This document shows positions 43,957 through 52,647 of a DNA stretch of 64,000 bases, in pieces; within the stretch, counting starts at the first letter, position 1; each line of letters starts with the position of its first letter. The notes under the pieces were generated by a model. It ran no database searches. It had not been told where the DNA came from and worked only from the letters and a program-made list of their open reading frames with translations. The position numbers and the translations under genes were made by a program. Origin of the DNA: Intestinibacter bartlettii (GTDB taxonomy: Bacteria > Bacillota > Clostridia > Peptostreptococcales > Peptostreptococcaceae); NCBI RefSeq assembly GCF_018917435.1, contig NZ_JAHLOQ010000003.1, forward strand, positions 62,001 to 126,000, read 5' to 3'.

Positions 43957-44638
43957 CTCCAACCCCGTATAAATTTTTTTCATATATGTATTTTTCTACA
44001 TTTTCAGGAATTAAATATCTTACTGAATTTCCTCTTTTTAATTGGTCTCTTATATATGTAGATGAAATATCTAAAGACGGAACATATACGCTTATTATAT
44101 TAGCATTATATTTCCTTTCAAGTTTTTCTATTTGATCTTGAGCTCTAAGCAAACTTATTCCTGGTCTTGTTGCAGCTATAAAAGTAGCTAGTTTAAAGTT
44201 TTCTTCTACGTCTTTCCATTCTTCTATATCGCATATTGCATCCGCTCCTGTTATAAAGAAAAATTGTGCTCCCGGATAATTTTTATTTAAATGTCTTAGT
44301 GTATCTACTGTATATGTTTTTCCCTTTTTCTCCATTTCAGTATTAAAAGCTATAAAATCCATATTTTTAGCAATTGCCAATAATACCATATTATATCTAT
44401 CGTATTTGTTAGTAATATTCCATAATTTATGTGGCGGATCCCCAGATGGTATGAATATAATCTTGTCTAATTTATATTTACATCTAATAAATTCCGCAGT
44501 TGCTAGATGAGCATAATGTATTGGGTCAAAGGTTCCTCCTAAAACCCCTACTTTAAGTCCATCGCAATTATTTTCAAAATCCGCTATCTTATCATTATTG
44601 TAAAATTTAGATTCGATAACTAAATCATAAATACTCAT
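43949..44638 (-). CDS. nadD: Nicotinate-nucleotide adenylyltransferase with N-terminal extension
   Basis: The 229-residue enzyme adenylates nicotinate mononucleotide in NAD synthesis. The nucleotidyltransferase motif GGTFDPIHYAHL is near 34 and the ISSTYIR-type end near 200. About 28 residues precede the usual start of the domain. This is real: AAAGGAG lies 7 bases before the ATG at 44638 and no alternative start has a site. The order nadD, yqeK, rsfS is conserved. Confidence 0.94.
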   Translation of the reverse strand: MSIYDLVIESKFYNNDKIADFENNCDGLKVGVLGGTFDPIHYAHLATAEFIRCKYKLDKIIFIPSGDPPHKLWNITNKYDRYNMVLLAIAKNMDFIAFNTEMEKKGKTYTVDTLRHLNKNYPGAQFFFITGADAICDIEEWKDVEENFKLATFIAATRPGISLLRAQDQIEKLERKYNANIISVYVPSLDISSTYIRDQLKRGNSVRYLIPENVEKYIYEKNLYGVGDE

Positions 44639-44811
44639 TAATACTCTCCTTTTTTTACAAATATAATAGTATTATATCATTTTTAATTATATAGGGTACA
44701 AAAATCTTTATTATCTTACTTTTTCCTATGTTATTATGTAAAATCATTGTTTTTTGTCAATAATCTTATGTAGTATAATATAAATATTAACAAAAAATAA
44801 GGAGAATAAAC

Positions 44812-45480
44812 ATGGGAATTATAACAAAAATAGAATCTCAAAAAAAACGAGATGATAGAGTTAATATATATGTAGATGAAAAATTCTTTATGGCAATTTA
44901 TAAGGAACTTGTATTTACTTTTAATTTAAAAAAAGGACAAGAAATAGATCCTAATTATTTAAAAAGTATCTTAGACGATGAAATGTATATGAAAGCTAAA
45001 AATGATGAAATGTATATGAAAGCTAAAAATAAGGCATTGTCAATCCTTTCAAAAGCCAGTCAATCTGAAAAACAAATAAAACAAAAATTAGCTAAAGATT
45101 ATGAAGAAGATACAATAGATAGAGTTATAGAATTTTTACAAAAATATAAATTTGTGGATGACGAAGATTTAGCAAGCAGAATAGTAAATACTAACGTAAA
45201 CTTAAATAAATATGGTAAAAATAAAATAAAACAAAATTTATACAACAAAGGTATAGATAAAAGTATTATAGAAAATGCAATAGATGAAATAGATACCGAT
45301 AAGGAATTTGAAAATGCATTTTATTTAGGAAAAAAGAGATACGAAAGATTAAAAAATGAAGACCAACGAAAAGCATATCAAAAAATAGGGAATCATTTAG
45401 CTTATAAAGGTTTTAATTATGATATAATAAAAAAAGTATTAAATAAATTATTTAATGATATGGATGAATATTCTTGTTAA
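44812..45480 (+). CDS. recX: Regulatory protein RecX
   Basis: The 222-residue protein inhibits and dismantles RecA filaments in relatives. It has an N-terminal part MGIITKIESQKKRDDRVNIYVD and the three-helix repeats of RecX, e.g. SILSKASQSEKQIKQKL and FLQKYKFVDDEDLASRIV. Residues 56-64 (DEMYMKAKN) are repeated exactly at 65-73, from a 27-bp tandem duplication. AAGGAG lies 8 bases before the ATG. A short membrane microprotein gene follows after 19 bases. Confidence 0.9.
   Translation: MGIITKIESQKKRDDRVNIYVDEKFFMAIYKELVFTFNLKKGQEIDPNYLKSILDDEMYMKAKNDEMYMKAKNKALSILSKASQSEKQIKQKLAKDYEEDTIDRVIEFLQKYKFVDDEDLASRIVNTNVNLNKYGKNKIKQNLYNKGIDKSIIENAIDEIDTDKEFENAFYLGKKRYERLKNEDQRKAYQKIGNHLAYKGFNYDIIKKVLNKLFNDMDEYSC
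44977..45030. repeat. 27-bp perfect tandem duplication inside recX
   Basis: Bases 44977-45003 and 45004-45030 are identical, adding nine residues in frame at the junction between the N-terminal part and the first RecX repeat. The lack of any substitution suggests a recent event or slippage-prone site. Confidence 0.92.
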
Positions 45481-45499
45481 TTATAATTGGAGGTAAGGT

Positions 45500-45586
45500 A
45501 TGGCAAAGATAGCTATAGCAGTTTTCTGTGTAATTCTTGGTGTTTACAATATTAGAAATTTATATAAACAAGATAGAATGAAATAA
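45500..45586 (+). CDS. 28-residue membrane microprotein after recX
   Basis: A GGAGG site lies 6 bases before an ATG opening a 28-codon frame: MAKIAIAVFCVILGVYNIRN, then LYKQDRMK. It has one hydrophobic helix (about 3-16) followed by a basic tail, so the positive-inside rule places the C-terminus in the cytoplasm. It is likely co-transcribed with recX, and the terminator follows immediately. I recognise no family. The ribosome site, position and clean helix-plus-tail design support it as a real gene. Confidence 0.55.
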   Translation: MAKIAIAVFCVILGVYNIRNLYKQDRMK

Positions 45587-45588
45587 TT

Positions 45589-45615
45589 AAAGGAGGCTTA
45601 ATATGCCTCCTTTTT
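45589..45615 (+). terminator. Terminator of recX and the microprotein
   Basis: AAAGGAGGC/GCCTCCTTT (45589-45597 with 45605-45613) has a 7-base loop and a T-run. Confidence 0.9.
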
Positions 45616-45663
45616 AATATCTTTATAAATTTTTTAAATATGTATCTTTTAATTTAATTCATA

Positions 45664-46188
45664 TTATTTTATATATCTCTTTAATGCTTTTGCTACAGGA
45701 ACCCCAATTACTAATCCAACTACTATTTGAGTTATGTTACCTGGTATTGACATAACTGGTGATACCCAGTTTCCATATAAAATACCTTCTGTTATATAGT
45801 AACCAATTATCATCCATATACCTGATACTAATATACCTGCTATATTTACAACCATACTGTTTCCATTTCTACCATTAGACCAAGCAATTTTTCCTATTAT
45901 ATATCCCATAATTCCTCTTACTACAAATGTAAATGGAGCCCACATTGCCCATTCTGATAATAAATCGAATAAGCCCATTCCAAATGCCCCTGCTGCTGCT
46001 CCTTTTTTAGGACCAAATACTATTGCTGAAATAAATAACATTGTATTACCTAGGTGAACTAATCCCCCAGATGCTGCTATAGGTAATCTAATGTTTATAA
46101 ATCTTGTTGCGATGTAAACTAACGCTATTAAAAGCGCTGTTTCTACTAAATCTTTAGTATTTACTTTTGTTTGTTGTATTTGTTGCAT
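45664..46188 (-). CDS. ECF transporter substrate-binding (S) component, substrate unknown
   Basis: The 174-residue protein has about five or six hydrophobic helices. The pattern is LVETALLIALVYIATRFINIRLP, GGLVHLGNTMLFISAIVFGPKKGAAAGAFGMGLFDLLSEW and a central GYIIGKI. This is the PF07155-type S component. It would pair with the shared EcfAAT energising module encoded elsewhere. Substrates in this family include vitamins such as riboflavin or B6 precursors. The neighbouring PLP-dependent aminotransferase gene, 22 bases upstream on the same strand, hints at a B6 or amine-related substrate (inference). AAGGGGAG precedes the ATG. Confidence 0.82.
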   Translation of the reverse strand: MQQIQQTKVNTKDLVETALLIALVYIATRFINIRLPIAASGGLVHLGNTMLFISAIVFGPKKGAAAGAFGMGLFDLLSEWAMWAPFTFVVRGIMGYIIGKIAWSNGRNGNSMVVNIAGILVSGIWMIIGYYITEGILYGNWVSPVMSIPGNITQIVVGLVIGVPVAKALKRYIK

Positions 46189-46210
46189 TATTTCTCCCCT
46201 TTTCTAATTT

Positions 46211-47365
46211 TTATGCATTATAATATTTATTAAATAATTCTACTAAATTTTTATCAGTCTTAAATCCTAAATCTTTAAGCCCTAAGTCTAAATAATTAAG
46301 GACAGGTACTATAGCTTCATATTTTGCATTTTCACCCATATGCCCAATTCTTAGTATCTTTCCAGTATACTGAGCTAATGAAGTAGTCATAATTAAATTG
46401 TATTTTTCTAATAGATGTTTTACTAAATTTCCTGCACCAATTTCTTCATCAATATCTACAACTGTTACTGTATTTGAATATCCATTTTCTAAGAATAAAT
46501 TAAGACCATATTCTTTTACTGCTTGTCTTGTTGCATTTGCAACTTTTTCATGTCTACTATGTACATTTTCTAGACCTTCTTCTAGTATATTGTCAAGTGC
46601 TACATCAAGCCCCATAATATCACTTATTGGCATTGTATATGGGAACCATTTATCTCTATAGTAATTTTCCCATATTGTTAAATTGCAGTAAAATCCTGTT
46701 ATAGGAGTTTTTCTATTTTTCATAACAGCTTTAGCATCTTCACTAACAGATACCATAGTAAGTCCTGTTGGTGCTGAGATTGCCTTTTGTGAACCTCCGC
46801 AAACTATATCCAATTGCCAATTATCTACTTCTATGTTTTCACCTACCATTGCAGCAACTGAATCTACAACTGTAAGTATGTTGTATTTTTTAAGTAATGG
46901 ACATATTTTTGATAAATCATTTAAAACTCCAGTAGGTGTATCACAATGTACTACTGTAGCATATTTAAAATCATGATCTTCTTCTAAAAACTTTTCTAAT
47001 TTATCTACGTCTATCTCTTTATGATAGTCATCTGAAAAATAAACAACTTCTCCTCCGTACATCTTTACAAAATCATCAAATCCTTTACCAAAAATACCGT
47101 TATCTATTACTAAAACACGGTCTCCTTGTTCCGTAAGTGATGCACATGCTGCCTCTAATCCAAGTATTCCTTCCCCACTTAATATATACACATCATTTTT
47201 TGTTTTTAGTATTTTAGCCATTTTATCACAAGTATTTTTGTAAAACTCGCAAAAATCTACATCTACATCAGGATTTGTAGTTTTTTCAGCTCTTTTTAAT
47301 CTTACATTTTCTCTAACCTCTGATGGCCCTGGTGTGTAAACTATTTTGTTATTCATTTTTTCCAT
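46211..47365 (-). CDS. Class V PLP-dependent aminotransferase (alanine-glyoxylate type)
   Basis: The 384-residue enzyme starts with IVYTPGPSEVREN and has the PLP-binding lysine in GGSQKAISAPTGLTMV near 193. The Asp of the VVDSVAAMVGE segment near 167 contacts the pyridine nitrogen. The C-terminal LRIGHMGENA is typical of the serine-pyruvate/alanine-glyoxylate/PucG group. True amino donor and acceptor are unknown. It is the first gene of a two-gene unit with the S component. AGGGGTGA precedes the ATG. About 200 bases of AT-rich DNA lie upstream. Confidence 0.85.
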   Translation of the reverse strand: MEKMNNKIVYTPGPSEVRENVRLKRAEKTTNPDVDVDFCEFYKNTCDKMAKILKTKNDVYILSGEGILGLEAACASLTEQGDRVLVIDNGIFGKGFDDFVKMYGGEVVYFSDDYHKEIDVDKLEKFLEEDHDFKYATVVHCDTPTGVLNDLSKICPLLKKYNILTVVDSVAAMVGENIEVDNWQLDIVCGGSQKAISAPTGLTMVSVSEDAKAVMKNRKTPITGFYCNLTIWENYYRDKWFPYTMPISDIMGLDVALDNILEEGLENVHSRHEKVANATRQAVKEYGLNLFLENGYSNTVTVVDIDEEIGAGNLVKHLLEKYNLIMTTSLAQYTGKILRIGHMGENAKYEAIVPVLNYLDLGLKDLGFKTDKNLVELFNKYYNA

Positions 47366-47522
47366 ATTGTCACCCCTATATTTAATGTATAAATTTGTAT
47401 TGTATTGTTTATAGTATTGAAAACGACAAACTTTTCACTATATTCATAGGATTATTATATATTATCTCTCCTTTATTTCAATACATTTTGGTACAAATTA
47501 GTAATTGTATGGGTTCAATTAA

Positions 47523-47555
47523 AAAGCTTATCCCCTAAAATAGAAAATAAGCTTT
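47523..47555 (-). terminator. Terminator of the DUF4846 gene
   Basis: AAAGCTTAT/ATAAGCTTT (47523-47531 with 47547-47555), 15-base loop, followed on the minus strand by TTTTTAATTG. Confidence 0.75.
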
Positions 47556-47576
47556 ACTAGTAAATATATTTAATTT

Positions 47577-48464
47577 TTAAAATCTTTTTAGTTGATTTTT
47601 TGTAAAAGTCCATTCAGGTGTATTTAAAGTTTCCCCAAAATCTAAACTATACCATGGACTTAAATTATCATCATTTGGATTTATTAGAAGTTGTGTTTGT
47701 TGTGCTGGCATATAGCTTTGAGCCAACATAAATATCTTCTCTCCTGTTTCTTTATTTTGAGCCATATCCACTACTATTGCGCAATGCCCTGGTGAACCAC
47801 CTTTTATAAATACATCACCGATTTGCATATCGTCAATATCAACACTTTTTAATTCTTTGTCTAAAGATAGTGTTGAACTATATGCAAATACTAAATCCAT
47901 ATAATCTCTAAAAGTAGCATATGTATTATCCGGCTCTGCGCCTTTATAATATGTACATGAATTTTGACCTATATTTATTCTATATCCTCTTCTCCATTTG
48001 CTATACTCTGCTTTAAATCCACCTACAAATTCAAAACTTATTTCATCATATCTTTTATTTTGATATAGATATTCTGCTCTTAAAAGCATTACAGCATCCG
48101 CACATTGATGCAAATCTCTGTCTCCTATGTCCACATCAAAAACACTATCATATACATTAGGCTTGTCCTTAGTTTTTCCATCATAGTATTTAACTTTCTC
48201 ACCGTATTTTTCTAATTTGCTATTTCTTAAAAATTCCCCAAAACTATTTTCCTCTGCACTAATTCTTTCATATCCCTTTGGCACATCATATCTTTCTTTT
48301 ATTGTATTTTTATCTTTATTTACTACAATTGTTTGATTCTTATCATTATTACCTATCGTACCTCTTTGGGTATTTGTACTTTTTTGATTTACTTTGCTAC
48401 TGCAACCACAGCACATAAATATAATTAGACATAGAATAGCACAAAAGATTTTAATTTTTTTCAT
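47577..48464 (-). CDS. DUF4846 lipoprotein
   Basis: The 295-residue exported protein has a hydrophobic signal ending in a probable lipobox (FMCCGCSS) and a polar Asn/Lys/Thr spacer. A globular domain carries DLHQCADAVMLLRAEYLY near 115 and GSPGHCAIVVDMAQN near 223. These are DUF4846 landmarks; the fold resembles NlpC/P60-like cysteine enzymes, but I cannot assign a reaction. AAGGGGGAG precedes the ATG. It faces away from rnz. Confidence 0.82.
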   Translation of the reverse strand: MKKIKIFCAILCLIIFMCCGCSSKVNQKSTNTQRGTIGNNDKNQTIVVNKDKNTIKERYDVPKGYERISAEENSFGEFLRNSKLEKYGEKVKYYDGKTKDKPNVYDSVFDVDIGDRDLHQCADAVMLLRAEYLYQNKRYDEISFEFVGGFKAEYSKWRRGYRINIGQNSCTYYKGAEPDNTYATFRDYMDLVFAYSSTLSLDKELKSVDIDDMQIGDVFIKGGSPGHCAIVVDMAQNKETGEKIFMLAQSYMPAQQTQLLINPNDDNLSPWYSLDFGETLNTPEWTFTKNQLKRF

Positions 48465-48620
48465 AATATCTCCCCCTTATTTACTAATTTTACATTAAAC
48501 GGTTAAAATATAGTTAACCATTATATTTCAATATACTATTTTCATTTTTCTATGTTATAGTAAATTTATTACAATTTTTTTAATATAATCTTGCAAATAT
48601 TAATTTAAAAGGAGATACAA

Positions 48621-49538
48621 ATGATTGATTTAACATTATTAGGCTGCGGTGGTAATGTACCAATGCCAAATAGATTTTTATCGTCCCTTTTTATAAACTA
48701 CAGGGGATGTAAAATACTGATAGACTGTGGTGAAGGAACACAAGTTGCAATAAAAAAGAATAATTGTGGATTCAAAAATATAGATTTAATACTTATAACC
48801 CATCTACATGGAGATCATATAATTGGATTAATTGGTCTTCTTCAAACTATGGGCAATAGCGGAAAAGTAGATGATTTAACGATAGTTGGCCCTGCTGGAA
48901 TAATTGATGCTATGAATGCAATAAAAGTATTAGTAGAATACCTTCCATATAGAGTTTATGTAATTGAAAATCCAAAAGAAAAATTTAGTCTTGAACATAA
49001 AATTTTAAAAGATATTGAAATTTCAACAATTGACTTGGATCATTCAACTGAATGTATAGGATATAGCTTGTATTTTAAAAGAAAGGCCAAATTCGATAGA
49101 GATAAGGCATTATCTAACGAAGTCCCACAAATTTTATGGAAAAAGCTCCAAGAAAATGATACTGTACTTTATGGTGACAAAACTTATTATTCAGATATGG
49201 TCTTAGGCGATGGGCGAAGAGGGATTAAATTAAGTTTTATAACAGATACTCGACCTACTTTTGAAATTCCACAATTTATATATGGAAGTGATTTATTCGT
49301 ATGTGAAGGTATGTATGGAGATGATTTAGATATATCAAAAGCCGTTAAAAATAAACATATGACATTTAGAGAGGCTGCAAGTCTTGCTAACGCAGGAAAT
49401 GTAGATAAACTACTTTTAACACATTTTAGTCCTTCTATAGAAGAGCCCAAAGACTTTATTGAGAATGCGACTAACCTTTTCAATGAAACTATTATAGGAG
49501 AAGACGGTTTAACTCTAAATCTATCTTATAAAGATTGA
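48621..49538 (+). CDS. rnz: Ribonuclease Z
   Basis: This 305-residue metallo-beta-lactamase nuclease trims tRNA 3' ends. LGCGGNVPMPNRFLSSL opens the protein. The metal motif HLHGDHIIGL is near 60; further ligands are in DLDHSTEC near 136, FITDTRPT near 208 and LLTHFSP near 264. A flexible exosite-type arm lies in the middle. AAAGGAG precedes the ATG. Confidence 0.94.
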   Translation: MIDLTLLGCGGNVPMPNRFLSSLFINYRGCKILIDCGEGTQVAIKKNNCGFKNIDLILITHLHGDHIIGLIGLLQTMGNSGKVDDLTIVGPAGIIDAMNAIKVLVEYLPYRVYVIENPKEKFSLEHKILKDIEISTIDLDHSTECIGYSLYFKRKAKFDRDKALSNEVPQILWKKLQENDTVLYGDKTYYSDMVLGDGRRGIKLSFITDTRPTFEIPQFIYGSDLFVCEGMYGDDLDISKAVKNKHMTFREAASLANAGNVDKLLLTHFSPSIEEPKDFIENATNLFNETIIGEDGLTLNLSYKD

Positions 49539-49647
49539 TTTGTTTATAAATTAAAAAATTTGTCTTATTTTTAGAATTTATAAAGGAATTTTTGTATACA
49601 TATCGAATTTTATAAGTATCCTTTACTATTTTAAAATTTAATTCAAA

Positions 49648-49685
49648 AAAAGAATTGCCTAGTTTAAACTTTTAGCAATTCTTTT
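49648..49685. terminator. Bidirectional terminator, rnz / yhbY
   Basis: AAAAGAATTGC/GCAATTCTTTT (49648-49658 with 49675-49685) with A-run left and T-run right, between convergent genes. Confidence 0.88.
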
Positions 49686-49699
49686 CTTTTTTATGTTAA

Positions 49700-50065
49700 T
49701 TATCTTCTTGATCTTTTAGTTGGTTTACCTTTTCTAGTAGTACCTTCTTCTTGAACTTTTTTCTTAGCTACTTGTCCTGGGAATAATATTTTAGGTTCTT
49801 CTAAATTTTTTCTGTATATTGTAAATTTAAAACCTATAGCTTGAACGTATTCAGCTCTTAATGCATTACATATTGCATTTGCTGTTTCTTTAGCGTCAAG
49901 TCCTGCAGTTTCAAGTATATTAACTTTAACTAGTTCTCTAGAATCTAGCATATTATCTAATTGTTCTAAGAATCTCTCATTTACACCATCTTTACCTATT
50001 TGAGTTATAGGTTTCATAGTATTTGCAAGAGATCTTAAGTAAGCTCTTTGTTTACTATTTAGCAT
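49700..50065 (-). CDS. yhbY: RNA-binding protein YhbY (CRM domain)
   Basis: This 121-residue protein helps ribosome assembly. The CRM domain is clear: KQRAYLRSLANTMKPITQIGKDGV, the VKVNILETAGLDAKETANAICNA segment and VQAIGFKFTIYRKN. About 25 extra basic residues (GTTRKGKPTKRSRR at the end) extend it beyond the usual 97. AGGAGG precedes the ATG. It lies 27 bases after obgE, another ribosome factor. Confidence 0.92.
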   Translation of the reverse strand: MLNSKQRAYLRSLANTMKPITQIGKDGVNERFLEQLDNMLDSRELVKVNILETAGLDAKETANAICNALRAEYVQAIGFKFTIYRKNLEEPKILFPGQVAKKKVQEEGTTRKGKPTKRSRR

Positions 50066-50092
50066 GTCTTCCTCCTAATTTATGTTTAAATT

Positions 50093-51373
50093 CTAGTGAT
50101 AGAATTCAAACTCTACTTCGTATATTTTAACTGTATCTCCATCTTCTATGCCCATTTCTCTAAGTTTATCGAATACACCTTCGTTTTCCATAGTTTTTTG
50201 GAAGAATTGGATAGATTCCATATCTTCAAAGTCAACAGAGTACATGATTCTTCTAAGTTTTTTACCAGTTACTACATAAGTTCCATCTTCATCTATTTCA
50301 ACACTTAATCCTTCTTCAGCAGTGTTGTCAAGTTCTGGTCTGTAGTATTCTTCTTCTGATACTAATTCTACATCTTCTACTTCTTGAAGTAATTGTGAAG
50401 TATAAGCTATAACTTCATCTACACCATCTCTAGTTGCAGCAGACATTTTGAATACTTTGTATCCTCTGTCTTCTAAAGTCTTTTTGAAGTTTTCATAAAC
50501 TGACTCATCGAATAATAAGTCTGCTTTATTTGCAACTACTATTTGAGGTCTAGTAGATAGTTTTTCGTTGTATAGTTTTAATTCATCGTTGATTTTATCG
50601 AAGTCTTCGATAGGATCTCTACCTTCAATTCCTGATATATCAACTACGTGGATTAACACTTTTGTTCTTTCAACGTGTCTTAAGAAGTCATGTCCTAATC
50701 CAATACCTTCTGCAGCACCTTCTATAAGTCCTGGTATATCTGCAAGAACAAAACTGTCTCCAAAGTTAGTTTTAACAACTCCTAAATTTGGAGTTAATGT
50801 TGTGAAGTGATAATTAGCTATCTTTGGTCTAGCTTTAGTTACTACTGATAAGAAAGTAGATTTTCCTACGTTAGGGAATCCTAAAAGACCTACATCAGCA
50901 ATCATTTTAAGTTCTAGTATTACCCATCTTTCTTCTCCATCAGTTCCAGATTTCGCAAAACTAGGCGCTTGTCTTACTGCATTTGCAAAGTGTTGGTTTC
51001 CTTTTCCGCCTCTACCACCTTTTGCAACTACTGCTTCATCGCCTTCATGTTTTAAGTCAGCTATTATTAAATTAGTAGCTTCGTCTCTTATTATTGTTCC
51101 TGGTGGAACTTTTAATATTAAATCTTCACCGTTTTTTCCTGCTTGTCTTTTTTTGCTTCCGTCTGCTCCTGGCTCACCTACATATTTCTTTTTGTATTTG
51201 AAATCCATTAAAGTTCTAAGACCTGTATCTACTTTGAAGATTATACTAGCTCCACGACCACCGTCTCCGCCGTCTGGGCCTCCTGCTGGAACATATTTTT
51301 CTCTTCTAAATGATACAGAACCATTTCCGCCGTTTCCTGCTTTTACGAATATTCTAGCCTTATCTATAAACAA
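50093..51373 (-). CDS. obgE: GTPase ObgE/CgtA
   Basis: This 50S-assembly GTPase of 426 residues has a glycine-rich Obg fold (KAGNGGNGSVSFRREKYVPAGGPDGGDGG from 12), a GTPase domain with GFPNVGKSTFLS near 167, DIPGLIEGAAEG near 213, NKAD near 286, and a C-terminal OCT domain. I place the start at TTG 51373, 8 bases after GGAGG, so the protein begins MFIDKARIFVKAG as in the family; the GTG nine bases upstream overlaps the ribosome site. Confidence 0.95.
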   Translation of the reverse strand: MFIDKARIFVKAGNGGNGSVSFRREKYVPAGGPDGGDGGRGASIIFKVDTGLRTLMDFKYKKKYVGEPGADGSKKRQAGKNGEDLILKVPPGTIIRDEATNLIIADLKHEGDEAVVAKGGRGGKGNQHFANAVRQAPSFAKSGTDGEERWVILELKMIADVGLLGFPNVGKSTFLSVVTKARPKIANYHFTTLTPNLGVVKTNFGDSFVLADIPGLIEGAAEGIGLGHDFLRHVERTKVLIHVVDISGIEGRDPIEDFDKINDELKLYNEKLSTRPQIVVANKADLLFDESVYENFKKTLEDRGYKVFKMSAATRDGVDEVIAYTSQLLQEVEDVELVSEEEYYRPELDNTAEEGLSVEIDEDGTYVVTGKKLRRIMYSVDFEDMESIQFFQKTMENEGVFDKLREMGIEDGDTVKIYEVEFEFYH

Positions 51374-51538
51374 GTCTTTCACCTCCCAGTAATATTTTTA
51401 TTGTTTCCATTTTTAAGGTATATATTATTATTGAAAAAATCTTTATTCCAAAGATTCGTATGTATATTTCCTTTTAATTAGTAAGAAAATATCTATCTTA
51501 GAGATATTTAATCTGAGTTACTATAGATTAATAAAACA

Positions 51539-51564
51539 AAAAGGAGTGTAGATACACTCCTTTT
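51539..51564 (-). terminator. Terminator of rplU-prp-rpmA
   Basis: AAAAGGAGTGTA and its complement (51539-51550 with 51553-51564) lie 10 bases after the rpmA stop; a TTTTTGTTTT run follows on the minus strand. ObgE is thus transcribed separately. Confidence 0.88.
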
Positions 51565-51573
51565 CTTTTATAA

Positions 51574-51867
51574 TTATTCAGCAACTTCTACTACTGGATA
51601 TATACTTACTTTTTTTCTTTTTTTGTCGTATCTTTCGAACTTAACAGTACCGTCTATTAATGCGAATAAAGTGTCATCTCCACCTTTACCTACATTAGTT
51701 CCTGGATGTATTTTAGTTCCTCTTTGTCTTACTATTATACTTCCTGCAGTAACTACTTGTCCGTCATATCTTTTAACACCTAATCTTTTTGATATAGAAT
51801 CTCTACCATTTTTAGAAGACCCTACCCCTTTTTTAGATGCTAATAATTGTAAGTTCATGTTTAACAT
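51574..51867 (-). CDS. rpmA: Ribosomal protein L27 (with Prp-cleaved N-terminus)
   Basis: The 97-residue protein begins [18 protein letters not shown], a Firmicute L27 with the N-terminal extension removed by Prp, by analogy between LLA and SKKG. The mature N-terminus then reaches the peptidyl-transferase centre. The rest ([18 protein letters not shown]) is normal. GGGGGTGA lies 6 bases before the ATG. Confidence 0.96.
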   Translation of the reverse strand: MLNMNLQLLASKKGVGSSKNGRDSISKRLGVKRYDGQVVTAGSIIVRQRGTKIHPGTNVGKGGDDTLFALIDGTVKFERYDKKRKKVSIYPVVEVAE

Positions 51868-51880
51868 TTGGAGTCACCCC

Positions 51881-52201
51881 CTACTTTTTTAAGATTTTTA
51901 TATTTTTCGGATATTGTCCTTTTATCATTTCCATTGTTAACTTAAAGTGTTCGAATAATAAATCTGTTTTATCATTTAAACAACTTTCTTTTACTATACA
52001 TTCAATCATTCCTTCTTGCCCTATTTCAGACTCGAATTCGACTTTTGCAAGTAAGTTCAATGAGTTGTCCACACCAATTGCGTTAGATGTAACGGCTGAA
52101 CAAACTATATCGTATCCATATTCGGCATACTCAGCATGTCCTTTTAGTGTGAAACCTTTTAATCTGAAATCATCTGTGTAATGATATTTAATCTTTATCA
52201 T
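51881..52201 (-). CDS. prp: Ribosomal-processing cysteine protease Prp
   Basis: This 106-residue DUF464/YsxB protease removes the L27 N-terminal extension. The catalytic pair is the His in LKGHAEYAEYGYD and the Cys in IVCSAVTSNAIGVDNSL. I take the ATG at 52201 (GGAG 5 bases upstream); the TTG codon before it overlaps the ribosome site. The gene sits between rplU and rpmA, the arrangement that identifies it. Confidence 0.94.
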   Translation of the reverse strand: MIKIKYHYTDDFRLKGFTLKGHAEYAEYGYDIVCSAVTSNAIGVDNSLNLLAKVEFESEIGQEGMIECIVKESCLNDKTDLLFEHFKLTMEMIKGQYPKNIKILKK

Positions 52202-52216
52202 ATTACACTCCAATTA

Positions 52217-52528
52217 CTAAGCGTTTATAGATTCTATAACTAACTTAGTGTATGGTTGACGATGTCCTTGTTTTCTTCTGTAGTCTTTTTTAGCTTTGTA
52301 TTTGTAAACTATTACTTTTTTAGCTTTTCCTTGAGCTACAACTTTAGCAGTTACAGTAGCACCTTCTACAACTGGAGCTCCAACAGTTAATCCGTTTTCA
52401 CCAGCAACAGCTAATACTTGATCTAAAGTTACAACATCACCTTCGTTAGCTTCTAATTTTTCTACGAATAATACATCACCTTGAGCAACTTTGTATTGCT
52501 TTCCACCTGTTTTAACTATAGCGTACAT
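52217..52528 (-). CDS. rplU: Ribosomal protein L21
   Basis: The 103-residue protein begins [25 protein letters not shown] and ends [13 protein letters not shown], both typical; the Lys-rich RNA-binding end contains [15 protein letters not shown]. It is the first gene of the rplU-prp-rpmA operon. Its leader carries a known-type L21 autoregulatory element. Confidence 0.97.
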   Translation of the reverse strand: MYAIVKTGGKQYKVAQGDVLFVEKLEANEGDVVTLDQVLAVAGENGLTVGAPVVEGATVTAKVVAQGKAKKVIVYKYKAKKDYRRKQGHRQPYTKLVIESINA

Positions 52529-52537
52529 TCATATACA

Positions 52538-52610
52538 CCTCCTCGGTCTCAAACTCGCCATTAAGGTACTTCCTTTCGAAAGTTTTTACCTTGTCTGTGC
52601 GGCATTACAG
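52538..52610 (-). promoter_or_regulatory. L21 leader RNA
   Basis: The 5' leader of rplU has a GCCGCACAGACAAGGTAAAA block, a short stem-loop (ACTTTCGAAAGG), AGTACCTTAATGGCGAGTTT and GAGACCGAGGAGG up to the ribosome site. Nested helices AAGGTA/TACCTT and GCC/GGC can form. Its position and sequence resemble the Firmicute L21 leader, where L21 is thought to repress its own operon. Confidence 0.8.
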
Positions 52611-52647
52611 TTATTAATAATACATGTTTTTTTATTAAAAGTCAATA

